A stretch of DNA of 64,000 nucleotides from Massilia sp. Root418 (GTDB lineage Bacteria; Pseudomonadota; Gammaproteobacteria; Burkholderiales; Burkholderiaceae_D): the NCBI RefSeq assembly GCF_001425265.1, contig NZ_LMEC01000011.1, positions 816,412-880,411 of the forward strand, in the 5' to 3' direction. The notes beneath the pieces were generated by a model that saw only the letters and a list, made by a program, of their open reading frames with translations, did no database searches and was not told the DNA's origin. This document shows, one piece after another, positions 28,063-37,171 of the stretch. A program made the position numbers and the translations under genes. Every line of letters starts with the position of its first letter. Position 1 is the first letter of the stretch.

Positions 28063-29353
28063 ATGCCAGGTCGGCTTGCTCCAGCCCGCGCGCCAGGCTG
28101 GAGATGCTGGGGTTGTCGATGAACACGCAGCGCTTGCCGGTGCGCTTGCAGAAGTCTTTCACGCGCCAGTAAGCGCTGTGGCTGATGCAGCCGGTCTGGC
28201 AGATCACCAGGTCGGCTGCGGCCAGGCTGGCTTCGAGCTTGTTGGCGTTGTCCTCCAGGCCGCCGTCGTGGTGCGCAAATTGCGCGCCCACGCGCTCGAT
28301 CAGCGCGCGGTAGGTGGCCACGTTGCCGGTGCGACCGCCCACGCACAGGATGCTGCGCTCGGCCAGGCGCTCAGGCATGCGCACCACGTGCTCGGTGACG
28401 CCCACGGCGCCCGCGCCGGCCGCGCCGCCCCCAGTACTGTGCTGTGGCGCCTGCTGTGCCGCTTGCTGGGCGGCGTGCAGCGCGGCGAGGCCGGCCGCTT
28501 GCCCGGCCTGTAATGCCGGCGCGGCTTGCGCCGCTTGTGCGGCCTGGGCCGCCAACGCTGCCTGCGCGCGCGCCAGTTCCTGTTTCAGTTCGGCCACCTG
28601 GTTGCGCAGTGCGCGTTCGCGCTCGTCCACCTGGCTCAGGCGCTGCGCCAGGCGGTCGCGCGTTTCCAGGCCGGGAATGGAGGCGCGCAGCTGCGCCAGT
28701 TCGTGGCGCAGGGAATCGGCCAGGCTGTCGCGGCCCACCAGCTGGGCGCGCAGCTGCATCAGCTGGCTGGCGTGCTGTTCCATTTCAGTATTGCGCTCCA
28801 GCTGCATGGCGGCGTTGCGCTGCTGCAGCCGCGCCAGGTCGCGCGCCATGCGCGAGTTTTCCTCCAGCACCGCGTGGAAGCGCGTGATGTCGGCGCGCGC
28901 GCAGGCGCCGGCCTGGTGCTGCACCATGTGCAGGTCGCGGCACATCTGTTCTTCCAGTTCCGGGCTGCAGCGCGCGTGCGTCAGGCCGGCCCAGAAGGCG
29001 CCGGCCACGTCGCCGTTGGCCACGGCGGCGCGCCACAGCGCGGCCACCGCCTCGGCGTCCTTGGCGCTCTTGAAGCGCAGCAGCACGCCGGCGTAGCGCC
29101 GCTCCAGTTCCTTCTGCAGCGCTTCGGACAGGCGGTTGCGGGCGCCGCACTCGGTCACCACGCCCACGTGCACTTCATAGTCGTCCGCTACCACGGTGCC
29201 GCCGGTGACCTTGCCCACCAGCTTGCGCAGCGCGGCCAGCGGCATGCCCACGCCCACCAGCGGGCAGTGGCAGGCGTGGCCCAGCTCCCATAGGCGGCGC
29301 CGGCGCGAGGTGCGCGCGGCCGCTTCCGGCCCGGCTTGATGTTTATCGCACAT
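28061..29353 (-). CDS. DUF2325 domain protein with central coiled coil
   Basis: A 430-residue protein. The N-terminal region carries several Cys/His residues (LGHACHCPLVG near residue 25). The middle (about 140-290) is a long coiled coil that runs into an Ala/Gln-rich low-complexity stretch. The C-terminal DUF2325 domain (about 335-425) contains CVGGRTG and VICQTGCISH, with conserved Cys. DUF2325 has no established biochemical role. It starts 9 bases after the preceding small gene and is probably the last gene of a hemP-led, Fur-regulated operon. Confidence 0.82.
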   Translation of the reverse strand: MCDKHQAGPEAAARTSRRRRLWELGHACHCPLVGVGMPLAALRKLVGKVTGGTVVADDYEVHVGVVTECGARNRLSEALQKELERRYAGVLLRFKSAKDAEAVAALWRAAVANGDVAGAFWAGLTHARCSPELEEQMCRDLHMVQHQAGACARADITRFHAVLEENSRMARDLARLQQRNAAMQLERNTEMEQHASQLMQLRAQLVGRDSLADSLRHELAQLRASIPGLETRDRLAQRLSQVDERERALRNQVAELKQELARAQAALAAQAAQAAQAAPALQAGQAAGLAALHAAQQAAQQAPQHSTGGGAAGAGAVGVTEHVVRMPERLAERSILCVGGRTGNVATYRALIERVGAQFAHHDGGLEDNANKLEASLAAADLVICQTGCISHSAYWRVKDFCKRTGKRCVFIDNPSISSLARGLEQADLA

Positions 29354-29362
29354 GGCCCCGCC

Positions 29363-29695
29363 TCACGCCGCCTGTTCGCCGGCGCGCGAGCGGGCCATCA
29401 GGCGTTCCAGGAAGTTGTGCTTTTCGCGCGCCGGCATGGCGCGCTCGACCACGCCTGCCCACTGCTCGGAGAGCTGCTGGCAGGTGGCGCTGAGCACCGG
29501 CGCCAGTTCGGGCAGGCTGGCCAGCGCCTTCAGGTGGCGTTCGATCACGGACGCCAGTTTCAAGCAGGCGCCGCTGTCGGCGTTGGCGGTGTAGTGCGAC
29601 ATCAGGTGCAGCACCGCTGACAGCATCAGCTCCGGGCGCTGGCCGTTCTGGTTGGTGGTCAGGAAGATAGGGTCGGTACGGTCGATGATGGCCAT
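29363..29695 (-). CDS. Conserved small protein between hemP and DUF2325 gene
   Basis: A 110-residue, probably all-helical soluble protein without signal peptide, membrane helix or recognisable domain. Its composition resembles regulatory or scaffold helices, with single Cys residues at about 44 and 71. It lies between hemP (79 bases upstream) and the DUF2325 gene (9 bases downstream) on the same strand, so a joint iron-linked role is possible. The family is not known to me. Confidence 0.7.
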   Translation of the reverse strand: MAIIDRTDPIFLTTNQNGQRPELMLSAVLHLMSHYTANADSGACLKLASVIERHLKALASLPELAPVLSATCQQLSEQWAGVVERAMPAREKHNFLERLMARSRAGEQAA

Positions 29696-29774
29696 CAGGC
29701 ACTCCTCGCAAGGTCAGGGTGGCTGGCTACCGCAGTGCGGATGGCTGGCAGGGAAGGGATGGGGCGCTGCGGCC

Positions 29775-29969
29775 TCAGGCAGTCAGGATGAGCTTGCCAA
29801 GTTGGGTGATGCGCAGGCGGTAGATCTTGTTGCCGTGCTCGATTTCCACTTCGCGCTGGTCTTGCATCAAGCCGGCGCTGGTCAGGCGGCGGACGGCGGG
29901 CGCGGGGCTGCGGGCTGGCGCGGGGATGGCGGTGCCGGCCGGAACCGGATGGGACTTCTCTGCATGCAT
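29775..29969 (-). CDS. hemP: Hemin uptake protein HemP
   Basis: A 64-residue HemP-family protein with the conserved C-terminal signature EIEHGNKIYRLRITQLGKLILT. HemP is a small protein encoded with heme-uptake genes; in Burkholderia-type bacteria it activates transcription of the hemin receptor gene. The start at 29969 is chosen for the GGAG upstream and because earlier in-frame Met codons would put the Fur box inside the coding region. No heme receptor gene follows here; instead an unknown gene and a DUF2325 gene do. Confidence 0.9.
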   Translation of the reverse strand: MHAEKSHPVPAGTAIPAPARSPAPAVRRLTSAGLMQDQREVEIEHGNKIYRLRITQLGKLILTA

Positions 29970-29986
29970 AGTGGGACACTCCATTA

Positions 29987-30005
29987 AATGAGAACGATTC
30001 GCATT
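29987..30005 (-). promoter_or_regulatory. Fur box upstream of hemP
   Basis: Read on the minus strand, AATGCGAATCGTTCTCATT matches the 19-base Fur palindrome at 15 positions. It ends 18 bases before the hemP start, consistent with iron repression of the operon. Confidence 0.8.
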
Positions 30006-30064
30006 TGCATTATTGTTCAACGCTGCTTTATTTGCAAGAACAATTTGCGTGGAGTGCGCACATG

Positions 30065-30092
30065 AAAAAGGCCCGCCGGGTGGCGGGCCGAT
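30065..30092 (-). terminator. Rho-independent terminator after the FNR-family gene
   Basis: On the minus strand GGCCCGCC pairs with GGCGGGCC around a short loop, then TTTTTC follows. Confidence 0.85.
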
Positions 30093-30115
30093 CTGGGTGA
30101 TGCGAGGGAATATCG

Positions 30116-31072
30116 TCAGACGGCGGCGTACAGTGGCTGGCTGGCGGGCGCAGCCTGGGCTGGCGCGGCAGGGGCGGCGGTCGTGGTGGTTGCGGTGATT
30201 GCGGTGATTGCGGAGGTTGCCGCTGTGGTGGCCAGGGCGGCTGGCGCTGCCGCGGCGGCCTTGGCGCGTGCCGCGCCCGGCTGGCGTCCGCGCGCGCGCG
30301 AGGGAGGCAGGCGGCGCAGGTTTTTCAGCGCGTCCGGGTCCTTGATGCCGATGGTGCGCTGGTCCACGCTGATCAGCCCCACCTCGTTGAAGGCCGATAG
30401 CGTGCGGCTGACCGTTTCCAGCGTCAGGCCCAGGTAGCTGCCGATTTCGTGCCGCGTCATGCGCAGGTTGAACAGCTTGCTCGAGTAGCCCATTTGCGCG
30501 AAGCGGTCCGACAGCGACACCAGGAAGCGCGCCACGCGCGCCTCGGCGCTGAGCGCCCCCAGCATGCCTATCATGGCTTGCTCGCGCACCAGTTCCCGGC
30601 TCATCACGCCGTACATCATGTTTTCCAGCTCGATGTGGACCCGGCCCAGCGCGGCCAGCTTGCGGAAGGGCAGCAGGATGAGGTCGCAGTCCGACAGCGC
30701 CACCGCTTCCGACGAATAGTGGCGGGTGTGGATGCCGTCCACGCCCATCATGTCGCCCTTCATCGGGAAGCTCAGCACCTGCTCGTTGCCGAACTCGTCG
30801 ATCAGCACGGTCTTCAGGAAGCCCGAGTTGACGATGTACAGCATGTCAAACGGCTGGCCGATGGTGTGGATGCGCTGGCCGGTCTTGAACTGCACGTGCT
30901 GGAACAGCAGTTCTTCCGAGTGGGCGATGTTGACCGGAGGGATATGCAGCAGTTCGCAGACTTCCTTCAGATTCGACCACAGCCGGCCCTGGCGCTGGCG
31001 GCCGGCTTCCTGGCCCGACGGCGGAACCGCCGGCGCGCCGGGGCGGAACTCGGTGATTTGCGTAGACTGCAT
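30116..31072 (-). CDS. FNR/CRP-family transcriptional regulator
   Basis: A 318-residue regulator with a cyclic-nucleotide-type sensor domain (about 45-155), a dimerisation helix (about 156-185) and a helix-turn-helix containing ETVSR. Glu219, Ser222 and Arg223 match the FNR residues that read TTGAT half-sites. E. coli FNR holds a 4Fe-4S cluster with four Cys. Here only Cys39 and Cys129 are near equivalent positions, so the classical cluster is probably absent. After the family C-terminus there is an Ala/Thr/Ile-rich tail of about 60 residues encoded by short imperfect repeats. The start at 31072 follows AAGGAG. Its likely target is the site upstream of the nearby universal stress gene. Confidence 0.88.
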   Translation of the reverse strand: MQSTQITEFRPGAPAVPPSGQEAGRQRQGRLWSNLKEVCELLHIPPVNIAHSEELLFQHVQFKTGQRIHTIGQPFDMLYIVNSGFLKTVLIDEFGNEQVLSFPMKGDMMGVDGIHTRHYSSEAVALSDCDLILLPFRKLAALGRVHIELENMMYGVMSRELVREQAMIGMLGALSAEARVARFLVSLSDRFAQMGYSSKLFNLRMTRHEIGSYLGLTLETVSRTLSAFNEVGLISVDQRTIGIKDPDALKNLRRLPPSRARGRQPGAARAKAAAAAPAALATTAATSAITAITATTTTAAPAAPAQAAPASQPLYAAV

Positions 31073-31196
31073 GCTTTTCTCCTTGTAGCAGTTATGACCA
31101 ACGGGCAACTTCTGACGTGTGATTTCAGTATGCCAACATGGTCTTGCCATAGATATCAGCCGAGGCTGATTGTGGGCGTAGGAGTAAGCGCCCGGG

Positions 31197-31214
31197 CGTA
31201 GGACTAATCCTACG
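31197..31214. repeat. Inverted repeat in the regulator/regulator gap
   Basis: CGTAGGA-CTAA-TCCTACG, an exact 7-bp palindrome with a 4-base spacer. It overlaps the stop codon of the response regulator gene and lies about 125 bases upstream of the FNR-family start. A further CGTAGGA half lies about 20 bases to the left. It could be an operator or a hairpin; there is no T run. Confidence 0.65.
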
Positions 31215-31854
31215 TCTTGAAAGGAGACAACAGGCGATGGGCCACCGCGTACTGCACCATCTCAGAGAGGGAATGCATGCCCATCTTTTGCATGATGCGG
31301 GTTTTGTGGGTGCTGACGGTCTTTACACTCAGATGCAAGCCATTGGCGATTTCCGTAATGGATTTGCCCGCCACCAGCAGCGAAAACACCTCGAATTCGC
31401 GGTCCGACAGCTGTTTATGCAACAAGCTCTCGTTGGGCATCATGATGTTCAGGGCGAGTTGCTCGGCCACCTCGGTGCTGATATAGGGGCGGCCGGCGGC
31501 CACGCGCCGGATTGCCCCCACCAGCTGGGTGCCGGCGCTTTCCTTTGTGAGATAGCCTTGCGCGCCGGCGCGGATGGCGCGCACCGCGTACTGTTCCTCC
31601 TCGTGCATGGTGAGGATGAGGATGGCCAGCTTGGGCGCTTCGCTCTTGATCTGGCGGATCAGCTCGACGCCGCTGCGGCCGGGCATCGACAGGTCCAGCA
31701 GCAGCAGGTCGAAGCCGCCCTGGCGTATGTGGTTCAGCACGTCGAAGCCGTCGATGGCCTCGCCGACTATATCGATGTCGGGCGCCCCGTCGAGAATGCG
31801 CTTGAGTCCTTCGCGCATGATGGTGTGGTCGTCGGCAATGACAATTCTAATCAT
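31210..31854 (-). CDS. NarL/FixJ-type response regulator
   Basis: A 214-residue response regulator. The receiver domain (1-120) has Asp8-Asp9, phosphoacceptor Asp54 (LLLDLSMPG) and the conserved Lys in YLTKES. The LuxR-type helix-turn-helix (about 148-208) contains LSDREFEVF and GKSITEIANGLHLSVKTVSTHK. No cognate kinase is adjacent; the FNR-family gene lies downstream and the universal stress gene upstream, all on the minus strand. This grouping resembles low-oxygen or energy-stress regulons in related bacteria, which is inference. Confidence 0.92.
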   Translation of the reverse strand: MIRIVIADDHTIMREGLKRILDGAPDIDIVGEAIDGFDVLNHIRQGGFDLLLLDLSMPGRSGVELIRQIKSEAPKLAILILTMHEEEQYAVRAIRAGAQGYLTKESAGTQLVGAIRRVAAGRPYISTEVAEQLALNIMMPNESLLHKQLSDREFEVFSLLVAGKSITEIANGLHLSVKTVSTHKTRIMQKMGMHSLSEMVQYAVAHRLLSPFKT

Positions 31855-31921
31855 GGATTACGTGGGTAGGGTTGCGGTGGTTGCTGAGGTTGCTGAGGTT
31901 GCGATGGCAGGCGCTGCCGGC

Positions 31922-32389
31922 TTACTCGGGCAGCGGTTCCTTGAGCAGGCGGTGCACCAGCACCGGCAGCCGGGAGTGCGACAGGACCTTGTTGGTGACG
32001 CTGCCCAGCAGCAGCTGGCCCCAGCCGCTGCGGCCGTGCGAGCCCATGAAGATCAGGTCGCAGCCCTGCTGGGACGCCACCTCGACGATCTTGAGCGCCG
32101 TGCTTTCTGCAAATGCGGTCATGCCCAGGCATTCCAAGCCCTTCTTGCGGCAGGCTTCCAGGATGGGCTGCACGTGCTCGGCACCGGCGCGCTGCATGGC
32201 GGCGCGGTATTCCTCTTCGCTCGGATAGCTGGGGGGAATGATTTCGACATAGATCGGGTACTGGTATTCCGGGGCCACGAACAGGGCCAGCACTTCGGCG
32301 CCCATCTGCTGCGCGAACGACACCCCGGCGCACGCCGTCATCTTGGACACGGCCGAGCCATCGGTGGTGATCAGGATTTTGCGGTACAT
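31922..32389 (-). CDS. Universal stress protein (UspA family)
   Basis: A 155-residue single-domain Usp with the nucleotide-binding signature G-2x-G-9x-G-S near the C-terminus (GSHGRSGWGQ, GSVTNKV) and the N-terminal ILITTDGSAVS strand. These residues predict the ATP-binding type. The start at 32389 follows AAGGAG; the open frame upstream has no ribosome site. A perfect FNR-type palindrome lies about 100 bases upstream, so induction at low oxygen or under related stress is likely. Confidence 0.93.
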   Translation of the reverse strand: MYRKILITTDGSAVSKMTACAGVSFAQQMGAEVLALFVAPEYQYPIYVEIIPPSYPSEEEYRAAMQRAGAEHVQPILEACRKKGLECLGMTAFAESTALKIVEVASQQGCDLIFMGSHGRSGWGQLLLGSVTNKVLSHSRLPVLVHRLLKEPLPE

Positions 32390-32806
32390 ATGCAGCTCCT
32401 TGTCTCTGAAATCAGCATCGCTACACGGTGCCCATACTTCATTGTAGCCGTGATTCCGTCCATTATTAGGATGGAAAGACTTGATAATTATCAAGAGAGT
32501 GGCACGCGTGCCGGAAAAGCCGCAGCCTGTCCTGGACGGGGTTTTTTTCGCCATGGGGCGGTAATTGTTCCTCTGGAGCATATCCGGGCAGCCCCCTGCG
32601 ATGTTAGTATCTCCAAATACAACAGTAAACTTCGTTTTCGCCATGCCGCAGGGCAGGGCACACGCCTTTGGCCAGCCGGTGATTGAACAACCGGGCGGCG
32701 CCCTGCTACACTCGCGTAAGCGGTTTGAATATTGCCGGGCGTCATCACAAGAGGCGCCGCGGTGCGCAGCAAGCAGCAATTTGACAAATTATGGAGAAGC
32801 AGGGAT
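32390..32806. other. Divergent intergenic region, usp and cheZ promoters
   Basis: About 417 bases between the divergent usp and cheZ starts. It holds the FNR-type site at 32481-32494. Near 32717-32737, TAAG and GCCG blocks loosely resemble a flagellar sigma-28 promoter in front of cheZ, but the spacing is not ideal. A minus-strand TACAAT occurs before usp. No gene is seen. Confidence 0.5.
32481..32494. promoter_or_regulatory. FNR-type binding site upstream of the usp gene
   Basis: TTGAT-AATT-ATCAA, an exact match to the FNR/ANR consensus TTGAT-N4-ATCAA, inside the longer palindrome CTTGATAATTATCAAG. It is centred 98 bases upstream of the usp start. The FNR-family protein encoded 1.3 kb away has the recognition residues for this half-site. 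Confidence 0.8.
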
Positions 32807-33640
32807 ATGACCAACGCCGCTGATGATTTCGACGCACTATTTGATGAAGTGTCCGCGCAACGCGCCACAGAACCCGCACCGGCACCCGCTCCTGCACCGA
32901 CTGCTCCAGCCGCGTCCGCCGAAGACGACCTGGAAAGCCTGTTTGACGAAGTCTCCGCCGCTCGCCCGGCCGCGTCCGCCCCTGCCGCCGCCGCTCCTGC
33001 CGCTGCGCCCGCAGCCGCCGAGCACGCCGCAGTCGACCACGGCGACAACCCGATGTTCGAACGCCTGGGCGGCATCGTGCGCCTGCTGCACGACTCGCTG
33101 CGCGAGCTGGGCTACGACAAGGCGCTGACCGAAGCGTCGGCCCAGATCGGCGACGCCCAGGACCGCCTGGAATACGTGGCCACCCTGACCGAGCAGGCCG
33201 CCAACAAGGTGCTCAACACGCTGGACGACGGCATGCCGGCGCAGGACGTGCTGTCCAAGCAGTCCAAGGAAATGGAAGACCGCTGGGCCGCGCTGTTCGC
33301 CGGCAAGCTCAGCCTGGATGAATTCAAGACCCTGGCCGGCGATTCGCGCGCCTTCGCGCAAGCCGTGTCGGCCGCCACCGAGGCGGAAAAAGCCCGCCTG
33401 CTGGAAATCATGATGGCGCAGGACTTTCAGGACATCACCGGCCAGCTGATCAAGAAAGTGGTCGGCATCACCAAGACGGTGGAATCGGAGCTGGCGCAGC
33501 TGTTGAAGGACAACGCGCCGACCGAAGTGCGCGAAAAAATTGCGCAAAAAGAGGTGTCGCTGATGTCCGGCCCATCCGCCCCCGCGGTGGCGCTGAACCA
33601 GGACAGTGTCGATGATCTTCTGGCCGATCTGGGATTCTAA
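32807..33640 (+). CDS. cheZ: Chemotaxis phosphatase CheZ
   Basis: A 277-residue CheZ, which dephosphorylates CheY-P in chemotaxis. The long helical core carries the catalytic Gln208 in DFQDITGQ, and the C-terminal SVDDLLADLGF helix is the CheY-binding tail. The N-terminus (1-75) has an FDALFDEVS motif and a second, similar FDEVS copy separated by Ala/Pro-rich sequence, making the protein longer than E. coli CheZ (214 residues). The ATG at 32807 is preferred over an in-frame upstream start because it gives the MTNAADDFDALF start. The stop overlaps the cheA start (TAATG). Confidence 0.93.
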   Translation: MTNAADDFDALFDEVSAQRATEPAPAPAPAPTAPAASAEDDLESLFDEVSAARPAASAPAAAAPAAAPAAAEHAAVDHGDNPMFERLGGIVRLLHDSLRELGYDKALTEASAQIGDAQDRLEYVATLTEQAANKVLNTLDDGMPAQDVLSKQSKEMEDRWAALFAGKLSLDEFKTLAGDSRAFAQAVSAATEAEKARLLEIMMAQDFQDITGQLIKKVVGITKTVESELAQLLKDNAPTEVREKIAQKEVSLMSGPSAPAVALNQDSVDDLLADLGF

Positions 33641-35550
33641 TGGACGATATGCTCAAGGAGTTCGTCGTCGAGGCGATGGATCTGGCTGTAAATGTTGAAG
33701 AAAACCTGCTGCGCCTCGAACGCGACCCGGAAAACAAGGAAACGCTGAACGCCGTCTTCCGTGCTTTCCACACCATCAAGGGCGGCGCCGGCTTCATGAG
33801 CCTGGGCGCGCTGGTATCGGCCTGCCACCTGACGGAGAACCTGTTCGACGCGCTGCGCACCGGCGCTGCGCCGGTCACGCCGATCGCGATCGAGGCGGCG
33901 CTGATGGCCTCCGGCTTCGTGGCCGACCAGCTGACCGAACTGAACAACGGCGGCGCGCCGGAAGACCTGCCGGCCATGCCGGCCGACCTGGAAGCGATCC
34001 TGAAGGACGCCATCGAAGGCAAGGCCGCCGCGCCCAAGGCCGCCGCCAAGCCTGCCGCTGCCCCGGCCGCTGCCGCCCCGGCCGCCGCCGCTGCGCCGGC
34101 TGCAGCCGCGCCTGCCGCAGCCGCCTCGGCGGACGGTCTGGACTGGGAAGGCATGTATATCGCCGTGGTGCCGGAAGGCACGTACACGCGCAGCGCGCCA
34201 GCGCCGGCCGCCGCGCCGGCCCCAGCCGTCTCGGAAGGCGTGGCAGCGGCCATCGTGGCTGCCGGCGGCACCCCGCCTGCGGCGCTGGCCGAGGTGCACG
34301 CCGAGGCCGCGCCCGCGGCCGCCCGCGCCCGTCCGGAGCGCGATGACAAGGCGCATGCCGCGCCGGCCAAGGAAGAGAGCATCCGTATCGACGCGGTCAA
34401 GCTGGATGCGCTGCTGGAAGTGGCCGGCGAATCGGTGCAGGCCGCCAACCAGGCCGCCGTGCTGCTGGAGCGCCTGCAGCAGTTCAAATTCGAAGGCCAG
34501 GCTGCCAGCCTGATGTCGGCGCTGACCGAAACGCTGGAGCGCGCCTCGCGCTACTCCAGCGAGCTGCAGCGCGCCACCTTGGCCACCCGCATGCAGCCGG
34601 TGGGCCGCCTGTTCCAGAAATTCCCGCGCCTGGTGCGCGAGCTGGCCAAGGACCTGGGCAAGGAAGTCGAGCTGACCATCGAAGGCGCGGAGACCGAAGT
34701 CGACCGCGTGGTGGTGGACAGCCTGTACGATCCGCTGGTGCACATGCTGCGCAACGCGCTCGATCACGGCGTGGAATCGCCGGACGTGCGCGTGGCCGCC
34801 GGCAAGCCGGCCAAGGCCTATATCTCGCTGAAAGCATGGCAGGAAGCCAACAGCGTCATGATCGTGCTGCAGGACGACGGCAAGGGCATGGACCCGATCG
34901 CGCTGCGCAAAAAAGCGGCGGAAAAGGGCCTGATCTCGCCATCTGCTAACATGACGGACGACGAATCGTACCAGCTGGTGTTCCTGCCGGGCTTTTCGAC
35001 CAAGGAAGTGGCGTCCAGCGTGTCCGGCCGCGGCGTCGGCATGGACGTGGTGAAAACCGCCGTGGAAAAGAACCGCGGCGCCATCCACATCGAATCGGCG
35101 CTGGGCAAGGGCACCAAGTTCGCCATCCGCCTGCCGATCGAGCTGTCCATCGTGCCGACCATGCTGGTGTCCACCTCGGGCGCGCTGCTGGCGCTGCCGA
35201 TGGCGGTGGTGCAGCGCGTGGTCGAGCTGCCGGAAGAGTTCATGGAAGTGGGCGGCGCGCCGGTGCTCAAGGACCAGGGCCGTCCGCTGCCGGTGCGCAC
35301 GCTGGCCGGTGCGCTGGGCTACGCGCCCGCGTCCGAACGCGTGGGCATCGTGGTCAATGCGCCGCAGCCATACATCCTGGCCGTGGAAGCGGTCGATGGC
35401 ACGGCCGACCTGGTGATCAAGCCGATGACGGCGATTTCGGTCGAGGGCATTACTGGTACTGCGCGTTCCGCCGAGGGCGAACTGGTGCTAGTGGTAGGCC
35501 TATCGTTCCTGATGGACGGATGCAGGGGTAGTGTACGCATGGCGGCTTAA
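33640..35550 (+). CDS. cheA: Chemotaxis histidine kinase CheA
   Basis: A 636-residue CheA-type kinase. The N-terminal HPt domain has His44 in [12 protein letters not shown]. An Ala/Pro-rich linker (about 128-240) follows, then a dimerisation domain, a HATPase domain ([24 protein letters not shown]) and a C-terminal CheW-like domain (about 500-630) that docks to receptors. It phosphorylates CheY and CheB; no P2 (CheY-binding) domain is obvious in the linker. It is translationally coupled to cheZ. No other che genes are present in the window. Confidence 0.92.
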   Translation: MDDMLKEFVVEAMDLAVNVEENLLRLERDPENKETLNAVFRAFHTIKGGAGFMSLGALVSACHLTENLFDALRTGAAPVTPIAIEAALMASGFVADQLTELNNGGAPEDLPAMPADLEAILKDAIEGKAAAPKAAAKPAAAPAAAAPAAAAAPAAAAPAAAASADGLDWEGMYIAVVPEGTYTRSAPAPAAAPAPAVSEGVAAAIVAAGGTPPAALAEVHAEAAPAAARARPERDDKAHAAPAKEESIRIDAVKLDALLEVAGESVQAANQAAVLLERLQQFKFEGQAASLMSALTETLERASRYSSELQRATLATRMQPVGRLFQKFPRLVRELAKDLGKEVELTIEGAETEVDRVVVDSLYDPLVHMLRNALDHGVESPDVRVAAGKPAKAYISLKAWQEANSVMIVLQDDGKGMDPIALRKKAAEKGLISPSANMTDDESYQLVFLPGFSTKEVASSVSGRGVGMDVVKTAVEKNRGAIHIESALGKGTKFAIRLPIELSIVPTMLVSTSGALLALPMAVVQRVVELPEEFMEVGGAPVLKDQGRPLPVRTLAGALGYAPASERVGIVVNAPQPYILAVEAVDGTADLVIKPMTAISVEGITGTARSAEGELVLVVGLSFLMDGCRGSVRMAA

Positions 35551-35572
35551 AACACCGCCGGCAGCAAGAAAA

Positions 35573-35606
35573 CACAAAAGCCTGCGAGATCCGCAGGCTT
35601 TTTTTT
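35573..35606 (+). terminator. Rho-independent terminator after cheA
   Basis: AAAGCCTGCG and CGCAGGCTTT form a stem with a short loop, followed by eight T. It separates the chemotaxis genes from leuC. Confidence 0.9.
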
Positions 35607-35740
35607 CAAAGGGCGTCATACAAGGTGGATCGGAACCTGAAGCCGCATCGGCTCACGAGGCGGACAGACGGGCTTGGTTTTGCATTGCACAAATATGGCA
35701 TAATCAAAGTGAAATTCTCACACGGGCAGTAGCAGCAATC

Positions 35741-37141
35741 ATGAAGACGCTTTACGACAAACTCTGGGAATCCCATGTGGTGCGCACCGAAGATGACGGT
35801 ACGTCCATCCTTTATATCGACCGCCACCTGGTGCACGAAGTGACCAGCCCGCAGGCATTCGACGGCCTGCGCGCCGCCAACCGCCAGCCGTGGCGTATTT
35901 CGGCCAACCTGGCCGTGGCCGACCACAACGTGCCCACCACCGACCGCTCGCACGGCATCGAAGACCCGACCTCGCGCCTGCAAGTGGAAACGCTGGACGC
36001 CAACACCAAGTCGGTCGGCATGACCTACTTCAACATGAACGACAAGCGCCAGGGCATCGTGCACGTGATCGGGCCGGAGCAGGGCGCCACCCTGCCGGGC
36101 ATGACGGTGGTCTGCGGCGACTCGCACACTTCCACCCACGGCGCCTTCGGTGCGCTGGCGCACGGCATCGGCACCTCGGAAGTGGAGCACGTGCTGGCCA
36201 CGCAAACGCTGCTGCAGAAAAAGTCGAAAGCCATGCTGGTGCAGGTGGACGGCGTGCTGCCGGCCGGCGTCACCTCCAAGGACATCGTGCTGGCCATCAT
36301 CGGCAAGATCGGCACGGCCGGCGGCAACGGCTACGCCATCGAATTCGGCGGCTCCACCATCCGCGCGCTGTCGATGGAAGGCCGCATGACGGTCTGTAAC
36401 ATGGCGATCGAGGCGGGCGCGCGCGCCGGCATGGTGGCGGTGGACGACACCACCATCAACTACGTGAAGGGCCGTCCTTTCTCGCCGGTGGGCCCGCACT
36501 GGGAGCGCGCGGTGGAATACTGGCGCACCCTGCATTCGGACCCCGGCGCGAAATTCGACCTGGTGGTCACGCTCAATGCCGCCGAGATCAAGCCGCAGGT
36601 CACCTGGGGCACCTCGCCCGAGCAGGTGATTTCGGTGGACGGCCGCGTGCCCGATCCGGACCTGGAGAAAGATCCGGTCAAGCGCGACGCCATGGAAAAA
36701 GCCCTGGTGTACATGAACCTCAAGCCCAACACGGCCATCGAGGACATCCGCATCGACAAGGTCTTCATCGGCTCCTGCACCAATTCCCGGATCGAGGACT
36801 TGCGCGCGGCCGCCGCCGTGGTGCGCGGCAAGCAGCGCGCTACCAACGTCAAGCTGGCGCTGGTGGTGCCGGGTTCCGGCCTGGTCAAGGAACAGGCCGA
36901 ACGCGAAGGCCTGGACCGCATCTTCCGCGACGCCGGCTTCGAATGGCGCGAGCCGGGCTGCTCCATGTGCCTGGCCATGAATGCCGACCGCCTGGAACCG
37001 GGCGAGCGCTGCGCTTCCACCTCCAACCGCAACTTCGAAGGCCGCCAGGGCCAGGGCGGACGCACCCACCTGGTGTCGCCCGCCATGGCGGCGGCAGCCG
37101 GCATTGCCGGCCACTTTGTCGACGTGCGCAAAGTTCACTGA
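35741..37141 (+). CDS. leuC: 3-isopropylmalate dehydratase large subunit
   Basis: A 466-residue LeuC, which with LeuD isomerises 2-isopropylmalate to 3-isopropylmalate in leucine synthesis. The iron-sulfur ligands are visible in FIGSCTNSR and [11 protein letters not shown], as are the N-terminal TDRS block and the [12 protein letters not shown] motif. The ATG at 35741 gives the usual [14 protein letters not shown] start. A CATAAT hexamer about 40 bases upstream may be the -10 element. A tiny entericidin gene separates it from leuD. Confidence 0.97.
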   Translation: MKTLYDKLWESHVVRTEDDGTSILYIDRHLVHEVTSPQAFDGLRAANRQPWRISANLAVADHNVPTTDRSHGIEDPTSRLQVETLDANTKSVGMTYFNMNDKRQGIVHVIGPEQGATLPGMTVVCGDSHTSTHGAFGALAHGIGTSEVEHVLATQTLLQKKSKAMLVQVDGVLPAGVTSKDIVLAIIGKIGTAGGNGYAIEFGGSTIRALSMEGRMTVCNMAIEAGARAGMVAVDDTTINYVKGRPFSPVGPHWERAVEYWRTLHSDPGAKFDLVVTLNAAEIKPQVTWGTSPEQVISVDGRVPDPDLEKDPVKRDAMEKALVYMNLKPNTAIEDIRIDKVFIGSCTNSRIEDLRAAAAVVRGKQRATNVKLALVVPGSGLVKEQAEREGLDRIFRDAGFEWREPGCSMCLAMNADRLEPGERCASTSNRNFEGRQGQGGRTHLVSPAMAAAAGIAGHFVDVRKVH

Positions 37142-37171
37142 TTTAACTTTTTTAAATACGAGATTCCCACC

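Noticed and set aside
29970..30020. Longer start for hemP
   Set aside because: It would place the Fur box inside the coding sequence; the internal Met at 29969 has a good ribosome site.
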